DNA from: Pyrinomonadaceae bacterium
GTDB taxonomy: Bacteria > Acidobacteriota > Blastocatellia > Pyrinomonadales > Pyrinomonadaceae
NCBI GenBank assembly: GCA_022843305.1
Contig: JALHNX010000002.1
Coordinates: 1 to 64,000 of the forward strand
Length of the DNA: 64,000 nt
Direction: 5' to 3'
The position numbers were made by a program, and so were the translations under genes. The stretch's first letter is position 1, and the number at the start of each line of letters is the position of its first letter. This document shows, in pieces, positions 15,878 to 24,393 of the stretch. Under the pieces are notes generated by a model. The model was given only the letters and a program-made list of their open reading frames with translations. It searched no databases and had not been told where the DNA came from.

Positions 15878-18205
15878 TTAATAGCTCTTCGTCAATTCGA
15901 TCCCGCTGTAATAATGTTTGAGAATCGCGTCGAATTTGATGCCCATTTTGCCCATTCCGTATGCGCCATACTGGCACATTCCAACGCCGTGTCCCCAGCC
16001 GCGTCCGGTGAAGGAATATGAGATAACGCGCCCGTTTCCGTCGTAGCGTTTGTTCATCACGAAAAGCTGTTCTCTAAGCCGCAGGGCGGAACGGATTTTG
16101 CCGCCTTTTAAGGTTTTAACACCGTTTGAACCGATGATTTCGAGTTCCGTCGCACGACGCGAATAGCCTTTTTGTTTGATCTTCACATCGTAAAGCGTAC
16201 CGATTCCGCGCACGTAACGCGACAAGCGCGATTGAACGGCGGAAGCCGTCAGATTCGCATTCCACATCGTGAACGGCGACATTTTTTCGGCGACGGTCGG
16301 CTGTGCGGTCGGTTTAATTTCGAGATAAATGACCGCGCCCGTCGCGTCGGTTTGAAAATTGACGGTTTCGCCGCCGACGAGCGCGGTTTCCTTGACCTGA
16401 TAAAAATCTTCCCCGAATTGGCGGAACAGAAAAACGTCTTGTCGAAGCGCGAAAGTGCGTTTAGATTTGCCTTGTTTGATATTCAAACTGCCGTTCTCAG
16501 ACGCTTCCGTAACACCGCTTTGCAGCGCGGGCAACCATTTCTTTTTATCGTAAATTTGCTGGATCAGCCGCAGCATTTTGGCGCGTGAAAAAGCCTTTTG
16601 CGGTTTTAAGGTCAGATCGGGATAGATCGTAAAATAACCGTCGCGCAGAAGAATGGCGATGTTGGCGCGGGCATCTTTCGGGATTTCCGCCGCGTCGTCG
16701 AAAGAAAGCTGATAACTGATGTCGGAATCGCTCAAAAGCGTGTCGGCGTAGGCTTCGGGATAAACGTAGCTGACCAGTAGTTTTGCTAATTCCGCCGGTT
16801 TTGCCGTGTCTTTGGTGACGTTCGGATAGGTTTTGCCGAATTTCGAGGCGAGATTATTCATCCAGTTTGAAATCTCGCTCTGCGTCGGCGCGTCTTCAAA
16901 CCAATCGTCGGTCATCGGGTTCGCGTTGAGCTGAAAATTGTTGACGGCGAGCCGCGACATCAGACGAACGAGCTGCAGATTTTGCTCATCGCGCAAACGA
17001 GCGGGTGCGCGCTGTGTTTTTATCAGAAACGGCGCGAAAAACTTGCGGCTTTCAAACGAACATTCGACACCGCGCAGATATGGTTCGTTAAACTCGAAAA
17101 TATTGCCCGAATTTTCTGTCCGCCCGCCGCAGGTCGAAGTGTAAAGCGCGTTGATCGGTTTGCCGTTGTGCGTCGCGACGATGCCGCGCGTCTGCTGAAC
17201 GGCTTGCGTCGCCATCTGGTTTTCCGCCGAAACGCCGTCGTAAACCTGCGACCAGACGGTCGGCAGAAGATCGAAGCCCTGCGAAGCGAAACCGTCTTTA
17301 TTGGCAATCGCGTAAGTGCGCGCCGCAATCGCCTGCGCCTTTTGCGCTTCGAGCGACGGCAGACTCAATTCGCGCGGCACAACGCCCAGCAGATAATCTT
17401 CCATCGAAACGGCATTAACAACTGTCAGAGTTCCGCGCGAATTGACGAAAACTTCGATCTTTCCGCGATACGCTTTGCCGTTTAATCTGACCGGCACGGC
17501 GCGTTCATTGAGCGAGCCGAAAGCGAGCGGTTTAAACGACGAAAATTTTGCCGATTCGCTTGAACCCGAAACTAAAATTTCCTTTAAATTCACGTCAACC
17601 GGCACGTTTGTCGTCGGCTGGGTCGAGCCGGTCGTTTTTATCAAACTGCGCACTTCCGATTTTCCGCCGGTTTTTAATTGCTGCGAAAGCGCGACCGCGT
17701 CTTCCGACGGCTGAATTCTTTTTTCCGTGATGATGACGACATCTTCAAAACCTTTTTCGGCAAGATCGGCTTTGTATTGATTCGCGTCTTCGATAGTTTC
17801 TTTCGTGTCGCCGATGATCACGCGCCACGTGTTCGGCGCGATTCCGAGCAGCGTAAACGCCTTTTCGCCGCCCGCGCGAATATCGGCGGCAACCTGGTCG
17901 GCAACCGTCTGCGATTCGAGATTTTGAATCTCGAATTTATAAAACTCGATTTCGGGCGGGCGATACGCGCGCGGCGCGATGAAAACTTTATTTGTCGCCA
18001 GAAATTTATTCGGCTCGTTGGGACTAACCGCGACGAGCGACGAATCGGTTGTCGTGATCGAAACCGAACGCGCGTTTGTCGCCAGACCGATGCGGACGGT
18101 CGGCTCGCTTGCCAGATAAAAAAGTCCGGTTTCTTCGGCGGTAACGGTTTTGAAACTGATAAATACAAGGAAGAGCGCGAACAACACAAGGGGTCGCAGA
18201 TTCAT
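15878..18205 (-). CDS. SpoIID/LytB-domain protein with SPOR-like and SLH-like segments
   Basis: 775 aa from MNLRPLVLFALF (signal peptide to about residue 26). Residues about 95-150 resemble a SPOR domain (FEIQNLESQTVADQVAADI). The SpoIID domain follows: VNAVSMEDYLLGVVPRELS, QAIAARTYAI, STCGGRTENSG and, near the C-terminus, GRGWGHGVGMCQYGAYGMG. An insertion of about 230 residues splits it and includes an SLH-like stretch (NIAILLRDGYFTIYPDLTLKPQKAFSRAKMLRLI). SpoIID is a lytic transglycosylase acting on denuded glycan strands; LytB-type relatives act outside sporulation. There is no sign of sporulation genes here, so a cell-wall remodelling role is inferred. Confidence 0.88.
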   Translation of the reverse strand: MNLRPLVLFALFLVFISFKTVTAEETGLFYLASEPTVRIGLATNARSVSITTTDSSLVAVSPNEPNKFLATNKVFIAPRAYRPPEIEFYKFEIQNLESQTVADQVAADIRAGGEKAFTLLGIAPNTWRVIIGDTKETIEDANQYKADLAEKGFEDVVIITEKRIQPSEDAVALSQQLKTGGKSEVRSLIKTTGSTQPTTNVPVDVNLKEILVSGSSESAKFSSFKPLAFGSLNERAVPVRLNGKAYRGKIEVFVNSRGTLTVVNAVSMEDYLLGVVPRELSLPSLEAQKAQAIAARTYAIANKDGFASQGFDLLPTVWSQVYDGVSAENQMATQAVQQTRGIVATHNGKPINALYTSTCGGRTENSGNIFEFNEPYLRGVECSFESRKFFAPFLIKTQRAPARLRDEQNLQLVRLMSRLAVNNFQLNANPMTDDWFEDAPTQSEISNWMNNLASKFGKTYPNVTKDTAKPAELAKLLVSYVYPEAYADTLLSDSDISYQLSFDDAAEIPKDARANIAILLRDGYFTIYPDLTLKPQKAFSRAKMLRLIQQIYDKKKWLPALQSGVTEASENGSLNIKQGKSKRTFALRQDVFLFRQFGEDFYQVKETALVGGETVNFQTDATGAVIYLEIKPTAQPTVAEKMSPFTMWNANLTASAVQSRLSRYVRGIGTLYDVKIKQKGYSRRATELEIIGSNGVKTLKGGKIRSALRLREQLFVMNKRYDGNGRVISYSFTGRGWGHGVGMCQYGAYGMGKMGIKFDAILKHYYSGIELTKSY

Positions 18206-18449
18206 AATGATAAAGTTTAACACTTATCGAAAAGCGCGGACAAGAATTTCGCGCGAGATTCTTGTCCGCGTCCGGATGTTCGGCGATTTTCCTTTATTTC
18301 GCCTGACTCAAAGGCGGCAGATTAATCCCGTTTGAGAAAAAAAGAACAAACCTTTATTTATTTTATAAGCATCAGAAACATTGCGGTTCGTGAAATTTTT
18401 CAAATCGCAAATTATTTTAACAAGGGTAGTTTACAAGGAGGGTAGTTTA

Positions 18450-18707
18450 GTGAGAACAGCAACAATCAGATTTCCGAGTATTGACAGCGAAACGCGATTT
18501 AAATCGGTTTTGGGGCGCGTCGGCGTAATGGCAAAGATTTTGCGCGACAGTGAGCAGGTAACGCTCGCCATTCGTCCGAAGGATATTCAAAATTTCAGGG
18601 AAAATTTAAGCATCAGAGGCTTGGGGCATTGTCCCGTAACGAAAGCCGTCCTGCAGTATCTGCAGGAGAATCCGACCGAATTTTTGCAATTCCAGTATAA
18701 AGTTTAG
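18450..18707 (+). CDS. Small hypothetical protein, GTG start
   Basis: 85 aa from the GTG at 18450, which has a near-perfect AAGGAGGG 7 bases upstream. The track start at 18381 lacks one, so it was rejected. The protein (RTATIRFPSIDSETRFKSVL ... IRGLGHCPVTKAVLQYLQENP) is soluble, with no recognised motif. The strong ribosome-binding site argues for real expression. It stands alone between the SpoIID gene and sigZ. Confidence 0.7.
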   Translation: MRTATIRFPSIDSETRFKSVLGRVGVMAKILRDSEQVTLAIRPKDIQNFRENLSIRGLGHCPVTKAVLQYLQENPTEFLQFQYKV

Positions 18708-18853
18708 TTTTCTTTACTGAGCGGAGATAGTTGGCGGTTGGCAGCAGCAGTTGGCAGTCAGAAGTATTTCATCTTCTGCCAACTGTAGCTGCCTGTTGCC
18801 ATTCGGTCTGTCGTTTAGCAATTGCCGGTTCAAAATAAGCACAGCCGCTAAAA
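18708..18853. repeat. Intergenic word repeats (TTGGCGGTTGGCAG / CTGCCAACTG)
   Basis: Copies of TTGGCAG-like words on one side and CTGCCAACTG on the other form an imperfect hairpin downstream of two convergent genes. A related block is at about 20051-20120. Confidence 0.55.
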
Positions 18854-19429
18854 TTAGTGAGCGCAATTTTGGCACGCCTCGTTTTGCGGTTTATATTCGA
18901 CGATGCGCCCCGCCCGGTTGAATTCCAGATGACAGCATTCGAGCAAAGCCTCTTTGAGTTTTTCGCGTCCTCTCTGGACGCGCGATTTTGCGCCCGAAAG
19001 CGAAATGTCCAATTTTTCGGACAATTGCTTTTGCGTCAATCCCTGAATATCGGTCATCAGCAACGCTTCGCGGTATTTTTCGGGAAGCTCGCCGACCATC
19101 GGTTCGAGCCACCGCAGAACTTCTTCCTCGACATTTTTTTCGGACGGTTCAAAGACTATTTCATTTAGAATCTCGTCGGAGGATTCGACCGCCGGTTCGC
19201 GCTCGCGGTAATAATCAATTATCGCGTTTCGCGTTGTTTGAAAAACCCACGGATAAAGTTTATCCGGGTCTTTTAAGCCCGAAATATTCTGATGAATCTT
19301 GATAAAGACATTTTGCAGAACGTCTTCGGCATCCGATTCATTAACGATTCGTTTGGCGATAAATCCCTTGAGCCGATTTTTCGATTCATACCAGATTCGG
19401 GAAACAATTTCACCCGTTTCGATCTGCAT
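18854..19429 (-). CDS. sigZ: RNA polymerase sigma factor SigZ-like (ECF)
   Basis: 191 aa. Region 2 (RIVNESDAEDVLQNVFIKIHQNI, YPWVFQTTRNAIIDYYR) and region 4 (LPEKYREALLMTDIQGLTQKQLSEKLDISLSGAKSRVQRGREKLKE) are intact. The C-terminal tail ECCHLEF ... ACQNCAH, with clustered cysteines and a histidine, is characteristic of SigZ and could bind metal or sense redox state. The Shine-Dalgarno is GAGGTGA. No anti-sigma gene follows. It is divergent from arsR, and the pair may form a metal- or stress-response switch (inference). Confidence 0.9.
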   Translation of the reverse strand: MQIETGEIVSRIWYESKNRLKGFIAKRIVNESDAEDVLQNVFIKIHQNISGLKDPDKLYPWVFQTTRNAIIDYYREREPAVESSDEILNEIVFEPSEKNVEEEVLRWLEPMVGELPEKYREALLMTDIQGLTQKQLSEKLDISLSGAKSRVQRGREKLKEALLECCHLEFNRAGRIVEYKPQNEACQNCAH

Positions 19430-19559
19430 AATTTTTCACCTCAAAAAAATTTTCGTTTATTTTCCGTCAACCCGATTCTCTCGCGTCTTAAATCCGAAAT
19501 CCTTTTCATATACGCACAGCCGTAAATGATTTAGAAATATTAAACCTCTTCATCAAATA

Positions 19560-19588
19560 TGTCAACCCGTATTTGAGTATGCTATAAT
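19560..19588 (+). promoter_or_regulatory. Extended -10 promoter of arsR-like gene, near-leaderless
   Basis: TGCTATAAT at 19580-19588 has the TGn extension; ATGTCA about 18 bases upstream is a weak -35. The ATG at 19598 lies about 3 bases after the expected start of transcription, and there is no Shine-Dalgarno. Confidence 0.55.
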
Positions 19589-19597
19589 ATTTTCGTC

Positions 19598-20011
19598 ATG
19601 AGCAAAGAAAGATTATTTGATATGGAATTGTTTTTTTCGGCACTATCGGACCGGACGCGGCTTCGGCTTCTTAATTTAATGAGCGAGGAAGAGATCTGCG
19701 TCTGTTATTTTCCCGAGGTGATCGGCACGAACCAGCCGAAAATTTCGCGGCATCTGGCATATTTGAGAAAAGCCGGTCTGGTCAGCGTCCGGCGCGAGTG
19801 GAAATGGGCGCATTACCGCCTGACCGAACCCGAAAACGCGCGCGCGGCAAAGGTTTTCCGCGAAATTCTGGAATGGCTCAAGGAAGACGAAGAAATGCGG
19901 CGCGACCGCGTTCAGATGATGCAAATGTGCTGCGCTCCCGTGCAGCAGCAACCTGTCAGCATTCAGGGTGCGCCGCGTCCCAAAAAAATTCTGGAGCAAG
20001 CCGAAGCTTGA
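19598..20011 (+). CDS. ArsR-family metalloregulator
   Basis: 137 aa. A winged-helix repressor of the ArsR/SmtB type: LFFSALSDRTRLRLLNLM, then EEEICVCYFPEVIGTNQPKISRHLAYLRKAGLV. The ICVCYF pair in the sensing helix corresponds to the ELCVCDL metal-thiolate site of ArsR, and further cysteines (QMCCAP) lie in the C-terminal tail. It probably releases DNA on binding As(III) or a similar thiophilic ion. No ars transporter or reductase follows; the next genes are a PAP2 phosphatase and a DoxX-like protein. Confidence 0.92.
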   Translation: MSKERLFDMELFFSALSDRTRLRLLNLMSEEEICVCYFPEVIGTNQPKISRHLAYLRKAGLVSVRREWKWAHYRLTEPENARAAKVFREILEWLKEDEEMRRDRVQMMQMCCAPVQQQPVSIQGAPRPKKILEQAEA

Positions 20012-20420
20012 TAGACAGGTCAGAACCGCCTGCGGTAACGGGCGGGTAATGCGTTGGTTGGCAGTCGGCGGTCAAAATTCTGATGATAACTGCTTTTCGC
20101 CAACCGCCAGCTGCCGGTTGAAACAAAAACCATCCGCTTGCGGCAGCACCTTCTTCTGACTTGTCACTGAAAATGATAGCTGACAGATAACAGATAAATC
20201 TATCAGTTATCATCTTTGATCTCTCATCTATTCCGAATCCGTATTTCGATTTCCACCGCTTCCCGTTTCCAACAAAAAACCGCTGCCGCCAACGAAATCC
20301 CGCCTCTTTCACAACATTTTAATTTCTTCCGAAAAAAAGTTTGCGTCCTTTTTCCGAATCGCCCGTCTTTAAGAGCGAAACCCGCAAGGGAAAAGTCAAT
20401 AAAAAACAGGAGATTAAAAA
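20012..20420. repeat. Repeat-rich spacer between arsR and PAP2 gene
   Basis: About 400 bases without a gene. It holds a single arm of the REP-like element (20019-20047, one base different from 9801-9829) and a GGTTGGCAG/CGCCAACCGCC hairpin (about 20051-20120). It also holds a third imperfect inverted repeat of GATAGCTGACAGATAACAG words (about 20175-20217). The ORFs listed across it are shadows of these repeats. Confidence 0.65.
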
Positions 20421-21329
20421 ATGAACACGCATACTTTTAGATACGGAAATTTTTTTGCCGCTTTGATAATTATTTTTGTCACGGTTTTCAATTCTTTCGG
20501 AGTCGCGGGCGACACGGAAAACATTCGCCTGCCGGAAACGGCGCATTACGCCAAATTCGCGCAGCTTGACGGCAAACCGCAGGCGGGAAATGAAACGCTC
20601 GACGCATTAACCTTTCCGCTTGCCGAATGGGGACCGCTGATGAGCTGGAAGCTTTTCAGAACCTATTACGCCGACAAACCGCTCGGCGCCTTTCAAAAAT
20701 ACGAGATGCCGGCGAACAGCTCCAAACGAACACGCGCCGAACTCGATTATCTGCTCGAACTGCAGCGCACGCGCACGCCCGAAGAACTGGCGTGGAGTTT
20801 GAAGATCGCCGATATTTACTACAATCCGATGCTGATCAACCCGGCTGATAAAAAATACGCGGCGAACCGCGAAAACCTGTTTTATGTCGGACGCGGTCTC
20901 GGCGAATGGTATCGGAGCGAAAATCTTCCGCAGACGACCGAGCTTTTAAGCCGCGTGATTCACGATTCGATGGTTTATATGGTCGAGTTCAAGCTGAAAT
21001 ACGCGCGCCCGCGCCCGTATGTTGTCGAACCGAATCTGAAAGTCGCGCAGCCATTGCCGCACGGCGCTTTTCCGAGCGGGCATTCGTTCGGAAGTTTTGT
21101 TAATGCCGAAATAGCGGCGCGGCTCGCGCCCGACCGCCGCGACGATCTGATGAACGCGGCGCAGGAATTCGCGTGGTCGCGCGAACTGCTCGGCGTGCAT
21201 TACCCGTCGGATTCCGAAGCGGGCAGAATCTGGGCGGCGGAATTCGTAAAATTTCTTTTTGAAAACAAAAAGTTCGTCAAGGATTTCGAAGCCGTTAAAA
21301 AAGAATGGGCGCAGAAACGTCCGAAATAA
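20421..21329 (+). CDS. Class A acid phosphatase, PAP2 superfamily, exported
   Basis: 302 aa with a signal peptide (FFAALIIIFVTVFNSFGVAG). All three phosphatase motifs are intact: KLKYARPRP (K-x6-RP), FPSGHSFGSF (PSGH), and SRELLGVHYPSD (SR-x5-H-x3-D). This makes an active periplasmic non-specific acid phosphatase likely, similar to PhoN/PhoC. AGGAG lies upstream of the ATG. A perfect GCCGGAGGA/TCCTCCGGC stem follows the gene. Confidence 0.93.
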   Translation: MNTHTFRYGNFFAALIIIFVTVFNSFGVAGDTENIRLPETAHYAKFAQLDGKPQAGNETLDALTFPLAEWGPLMSWKLFRTYYADKPLGAFQKYEMPANSSKRTRAELDYLLELQRTRTPEELAWSLKIADIYYNPMLINPADKKYAANRENLFYVGRGLGEWYRSENLPQTTELLSRVIHDSMVYMVEFKLKYARPRPYVVEPNLKVAQPLPHGAFPSGHSFGSFVNAEIAARLAPDRRDDLMNAAQEFAWSRELLGVHYPSDSEAGRIWAAEFVKFLFENKKFVKDFEAVKKEWAQKRPK

Positions 21330-21343
21330 AACGATAAAACCCA

Positions 21344-21367
21344 ATGCCGGAGGAAAAATCCTCCGGC
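21344..21367 (+). terminator. Hairpin between PAP2 and DoxX-like genes
   Basis: TGCCGGAGGA AAAA TCCTCCGGCA is a perfect 10-bp stem with a 4-base loop, followed by CTTTTAAAA. It may terminate or reduce read-through. It contains the ATG that the ORF track took as the start of the next gene. Confidence 0.75.
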
Positions 21368-21388
21368 ACTTTTAAAAGGAGAAACGCT

Positions 21389-21910
21389 ATGCGGCAGACA
21401 ATAACAAGTTCGCTAAACAAAGAAATATTCGTTAAACCTTTCGCGGGAATCAGCAATTTTCTGGGCGCATTTTTCGCCGCGTCCGAAGTTTGCGAGCGTG
21501 AAAAGATAAATTGGCGCGTCAATATTCTGCGTTGGGGATTGGGTTTTATCTATCTCTGGTTCGGCGCGCTGAAGTTTTTTCCCGATCTGAGTTCGGCGGA
21601 ACAAATCGCCGGAACGACCGTCGAAATGATGAGCTTCGGCTACTTAACGCCCGCTGTTTCGCTGCCGCTGCTCGCTTTTTGGGAAACATTGATCGGTTTG
21701 TCGCTGCTGACCGGAAAATTTCAGCGGGCGGCGATCTTTTCGCTTTATTTTCACATTGCCGGAACGCTGACGCCGCTTGTTTTACTGCCCGAACAAACGT
21801 GGCGGACGCCGCTCATCGCCGCTTCGCTCGAAGGTCAGTATATTTTTAAGAATCTCGTTTCTTTCGGCGCGGCGCTGGTCATCAATTCCGCGCCAAGCTG
21901 CCGGAAATAA
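21389..21910 (+). CDS. DoxX-like membrane protein
   Basis: 173 aa from the ATG at 21389, which has AAGGAG 9 bases upstream; the track start lies inside a hairpin. Four transmembrane helices carry the DoxX-type layout: ILRWGLGFIYLWFGALKFFP, SLPLLAFWETLIGLSLLTGK, IFSLYFHIAGTLTPLVLLP, FKNLVSFGAALVI. DoxX-like proteins are inner-membrane proteins linked to quinone or thiosulfate oxidation in some species; the function is otherwise unknown. It follows the PAP2 gene on the same strand. Confidence 0.8.
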   Translation: MRQTITSSLNKEIFVKPFAGISNFLGAFFAASEVCEREKINWRVNILRWGLGFIYLWFGALKFFPDLSSAEQIAGTTVEMMSFGYLTPAVSLPLLAFWETLIGLSLLTGKFQRAAIFSLYFHIAGTLTPLVLLPEQTWRTPLIAASLEGQYIFKNLVSFGAALVINSAPSCRK

Positions 21911-21927
21911 GAGTTGGTCAACAATTC

Positions 21928-24393
21928 TTATTTTTCCAAAGCGTTAAAAATAAACGGAAACGTCGCCCACGATTGCCCGCGATGCTGCGGGCGAAAGGCA
22001 AAAAGTATGATCTTGCCTTTGCCGTAATCGGTTTCGGCGAGCGCAGTTTTGCCGTTCATAAATTTTTCGCCCAACGTCCAGCCCGATAAAAGCGAATCTT
22101 TATCGGCATAGCGCGCGACGGTTTTGACCCGCGTTTCATCGGCGATCTCATACGCCGAACTGTTTGTAAAATACGCGGCGGTTTCTTCGCGTAAACCTTT
22201 GGCTAAAGAAAAGGTTTTATCAACTTTCAATTTGACGATTGAACCCGGATTGTAAAATTCCGACCGTTTTAAGCCATTCAGGACATTCTTCATCGGCAGG
22301 TTAAACCGCTTGATAACCATCTCACAACTGTCATCAAAACATATCAGTTTGCCGCCCGCTTCGACGAATTTCTTTAGATTTTCAACGCCCTGTTCGGTGA
22401 TTCCGCCCGCAAATTCCGCCGGGTAGCGATCGGTGTTCAAGCCTCTGACAATTATGTTTTCGTTATCGGCAGGCAGAATCATCGCGTCGAAATTCAGATT
22501 GTTGTTGCGAAAATCCGCGTCCTTAACCGACGTGAAAGGAATTTGGAAATTATCGAAAACAAGCCGCGTCCAGCCTTCGTCCATCGAACTCGTAAACCCG
22601 CGATAAAGCCCGATCTTCGGATTTGTTTTCAAAGGATTCGGTATTTTCCCGAACGGTTCTTTATTCGGAGATAAATTCAAAACTGCCCGCGCCTGATTGA
22701 TGTTTTCGACCTTTTTGAGTGTCGTTCTGAACCGCTCCAAATCGCGCGTGTCCCAAACCGCTTCCGCTTCGACACCCATCTGCAAAGGCAGCGTCCAGCC
22801 CGCGACATCATAAGGAACTTCCGCTTCGCCGTTTGCCGTCAGACGATTCGGGTAAACCTGTTTTTCAAAAAGGCTCAGAATATTGTTTTTCTGCGGCTGA
22901 TTGACGAAAACCAAAAACGAGCCAAGCGGCATTTCGTGAAATTCGCCGCGTTTTGCCGATTCCATCGCGAAATAACCTTCGTTGGTCATCTGATGAACTT
23001 CGATTCCCTGCCACATCAAAATTTCGAGAAATCGGGAAATCGTTTCCGTGTTCGGTTGTCCTGCCGTGATGACAAAAGCCTGCGGTTCGTTCCGTTTCCG
23101 CTCAAGATTGGCTTTACCCAGACCATAAAAATTCCGCAAATAGCGCGGACGAAATTTTGCTGCCAGCTCCAGAAGTCCGCGCGAGGCGATCATTTCGATA
23201 TTGGCAATATCCGCCGGTCGCCACGTGCCGCCTTGCCATGCGTCGGGAAAATTCGTCGCGGTTTCAAGCAGACTCGGAAGCCCGCGCACATTGCGCGTTC
23301 TGCGTAAATCTTCCTCCGTCACGGTAATCGGCGACATCAGATTCGCGCTCGCGGCTTCGGACAAAATGCCGATCGAGTTGTGATAATACGGCGCGGAGCG
23401 AAAACCGCCGTGCCACCACGTATCGTAAGCCGCGTTAGTCGCCACGCCCGCGATGTTTTTTGATTGCAGATCAGCCGCCATTTTGTAGCCGATCAATCCG
23501 ACTTCGCGCAGAATCGAAGGCGCGAGACGCGGATTCGGCGGGTCGAAAAAAGGCGGGATCGTAAAACGCGAAGAAAATTGCCCCTGCTGATGAACGTCGT
23601 AAACAATCTGCGGAAACCATTCCTGCCAGTAAAGTTTCGTGATTGCCTGCGTTTCGCGCAGATTCATCATAAACCAGTCGCGGTTGTTGTCGTGTCCGGC
23701 GTAATGATGATAAAGTTCGGGCGGCGCGCTGCCTTCGGATTTCGTTCCCAGAGTTTTGCGATACCAATCGGCGACAATGTCAATGCCGTCGGGATTTGAC
23801 GAAGGAATCAGCAGCAGAATCGTGTTGTCGAGAATCTCTTTTGTCGTTTCGTCCGTCGCCGTTGCAAGTTCATACGCCAAGTTCATTGACATTTGCGAGG
23901 CGACGATCTCGGTCGAGTGAATCGAACACGAAATCGAAACGATCGCTTTGCCCTGTTTGATAAGATTTTCAAATTCCGCCGCGTCTTTGACTAAATTCGG
24001 ATTAGCGAGTTTGGCGTTGATTTGCCGCAGTTTTTCGAGATTCTTGATATTTTCCGCCGATGAAATAAAGGCGACAATCAAAGGTTTGCCGAGCGTCGTT
24101 TTGCCGATTTCGCGCACCGTAACCTTATCGCTTTTGGCATCGAGTTTGGCAAAATAATCCGTAATCTGCGACCAATCGGCGATGGTTTTGTCATCGGTCG
24201 GCTGAAAACCCAAAACCGATTTCGGAGTCGGCGCCTGCGCTTTAACAGTGGTCAGTGTGCAGTGGACAGTGGTCAGCAAAAGAAAACTCATTAAAAAATA
24301 ACTGACCACCGACCACTGACCACTGACCACAAACTTTGAAATTTGAAATTTGAAATTTGAAATAAACGATTTTGATTTTAGACTATTAAGCAT
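21928..24393 (-). CDS. Exported M14-family zinc carboxypeptidase-like protein
   Basis: About 821 aa from MLNSLKSKSF, which has AAGGGA 10 bases upstream; a later start at 24291 (MSFLLLTTVHC) would give a more usual signal peptide. M14 zinc ligands appear as HSTE (SISCSIHSTEIVASQ) and, about 130 residues on, DVHQQG, with NNRDWFMMNLRETQA between. A glutamine-amidotransferase-like C-terminal half (from about 600; LICFDDSCEMVIKRF) is typical of the large M14 proteins of soil bacteria. The 5' end carries two word-repeat arrays, encoding NFKFQISKF and VVSGQWSVVS...TTVHCTLTTV, so its signal sequence has been rebuilt from repeats. Confidence 0.85.
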   Translation of the reverse strand: MLNSLKSKSFISNFKFQISKFVVSGQWSVVSYFLMSFLLLTTVHCTLTTVKAQAPTPKSVLGFQPTDDKTIADWSQITDYFAKLDAKSDKVTVREIGKTTLGKPLIVAFISSAENIKNLEKLRQINAKLANPNLVKDAAEFENLIKQGKAIVSISCSIHSTEIVASQMSMNLAYELATATDETTKEILDNTILLLIPSSNPDGIDIVADWYRKTLGTKSEGSAPPELYHHYAGHDNNRDWFMMNLRETQAITKLYWQEWFPQIVYDVHQQGQFSSRFTIPPFFDPPNPRLAPSILREVGLIGYKMAADLQSKNIAGVATNAAYDTWWHGGFRSAPYYHNSIGILSEAASANLMSPITVTEEDLRRTRNVRGLPSLLETATNFPDAWQGGTWRPADIANIEMIASRGLLELAAKFRPRYLRNFYGLGKANLERKRNEPQAFVITAGQPNTETISRFLEILMWQGIEVHQMTNEGYFAMESAKRGEFHEMPLGSFLVFVNQPQKNNILSLFEKQVYPNRLTANGEAEVPYDVAGWTLPLQMGVEAEAVWDTRDLERFRTTLKKVENINQARAVLNLSPNKEPFGKIPNPLKTNPKIGLYRGFTSSMDEGWTRLVFDNFQIPFTSVKDADFRNNNLNFDAMILPADNENIIVRGLNTDRYPAEFAGGITEQGVENLKKFVEAGGKLICFDDSCEMVIKRFNLPMKNVLNGLKRSEFYNPGSIVKLKVDKTFSLAKGLREETAAYFTNSSAYEIADETRVKTVARYADKDSLLSGWTLGEKFMNGKTALAETDYGKGKIILFAFRPQHRGQSWATFPFIFNALEK
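24245..24330. repeat. Inverted heptamer arrays (CAGTGGT / ACCACTG) within signal-peptide codons
   Basis: The left arm has degenerate 7-base words around ACAGTGGTCAG. The right arm has CTGACCACCGACCACTGACC words. A 25-base loop separates them. The element is read in frame by the M14 peptidase gene. Confidence 0.85.
24334..24363. repeat. TTTGAAA heptamer array
   Basis: About four copies of TTTGAAA, adjacent to the inverted CAGTGGT element and inside the 5' coding region of the M14 peptidase. It is related in word content to the array at 5013-5046. Confidence 0.85.

Noticed and set aside
16172-18220. Plus-strand ORFs (138, 167, 180 aa) across the SpoIID gene
   Set aside because: All are shadows in complementary frames, with biased Arg/Phe/Asn content.
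20627-21344. ORFs at 20627-20848, 20906-21103 and 20946-21344
   Set aside because: Shadows of the PAP2 phosphatase gene, which has all three motifs in its own frame.
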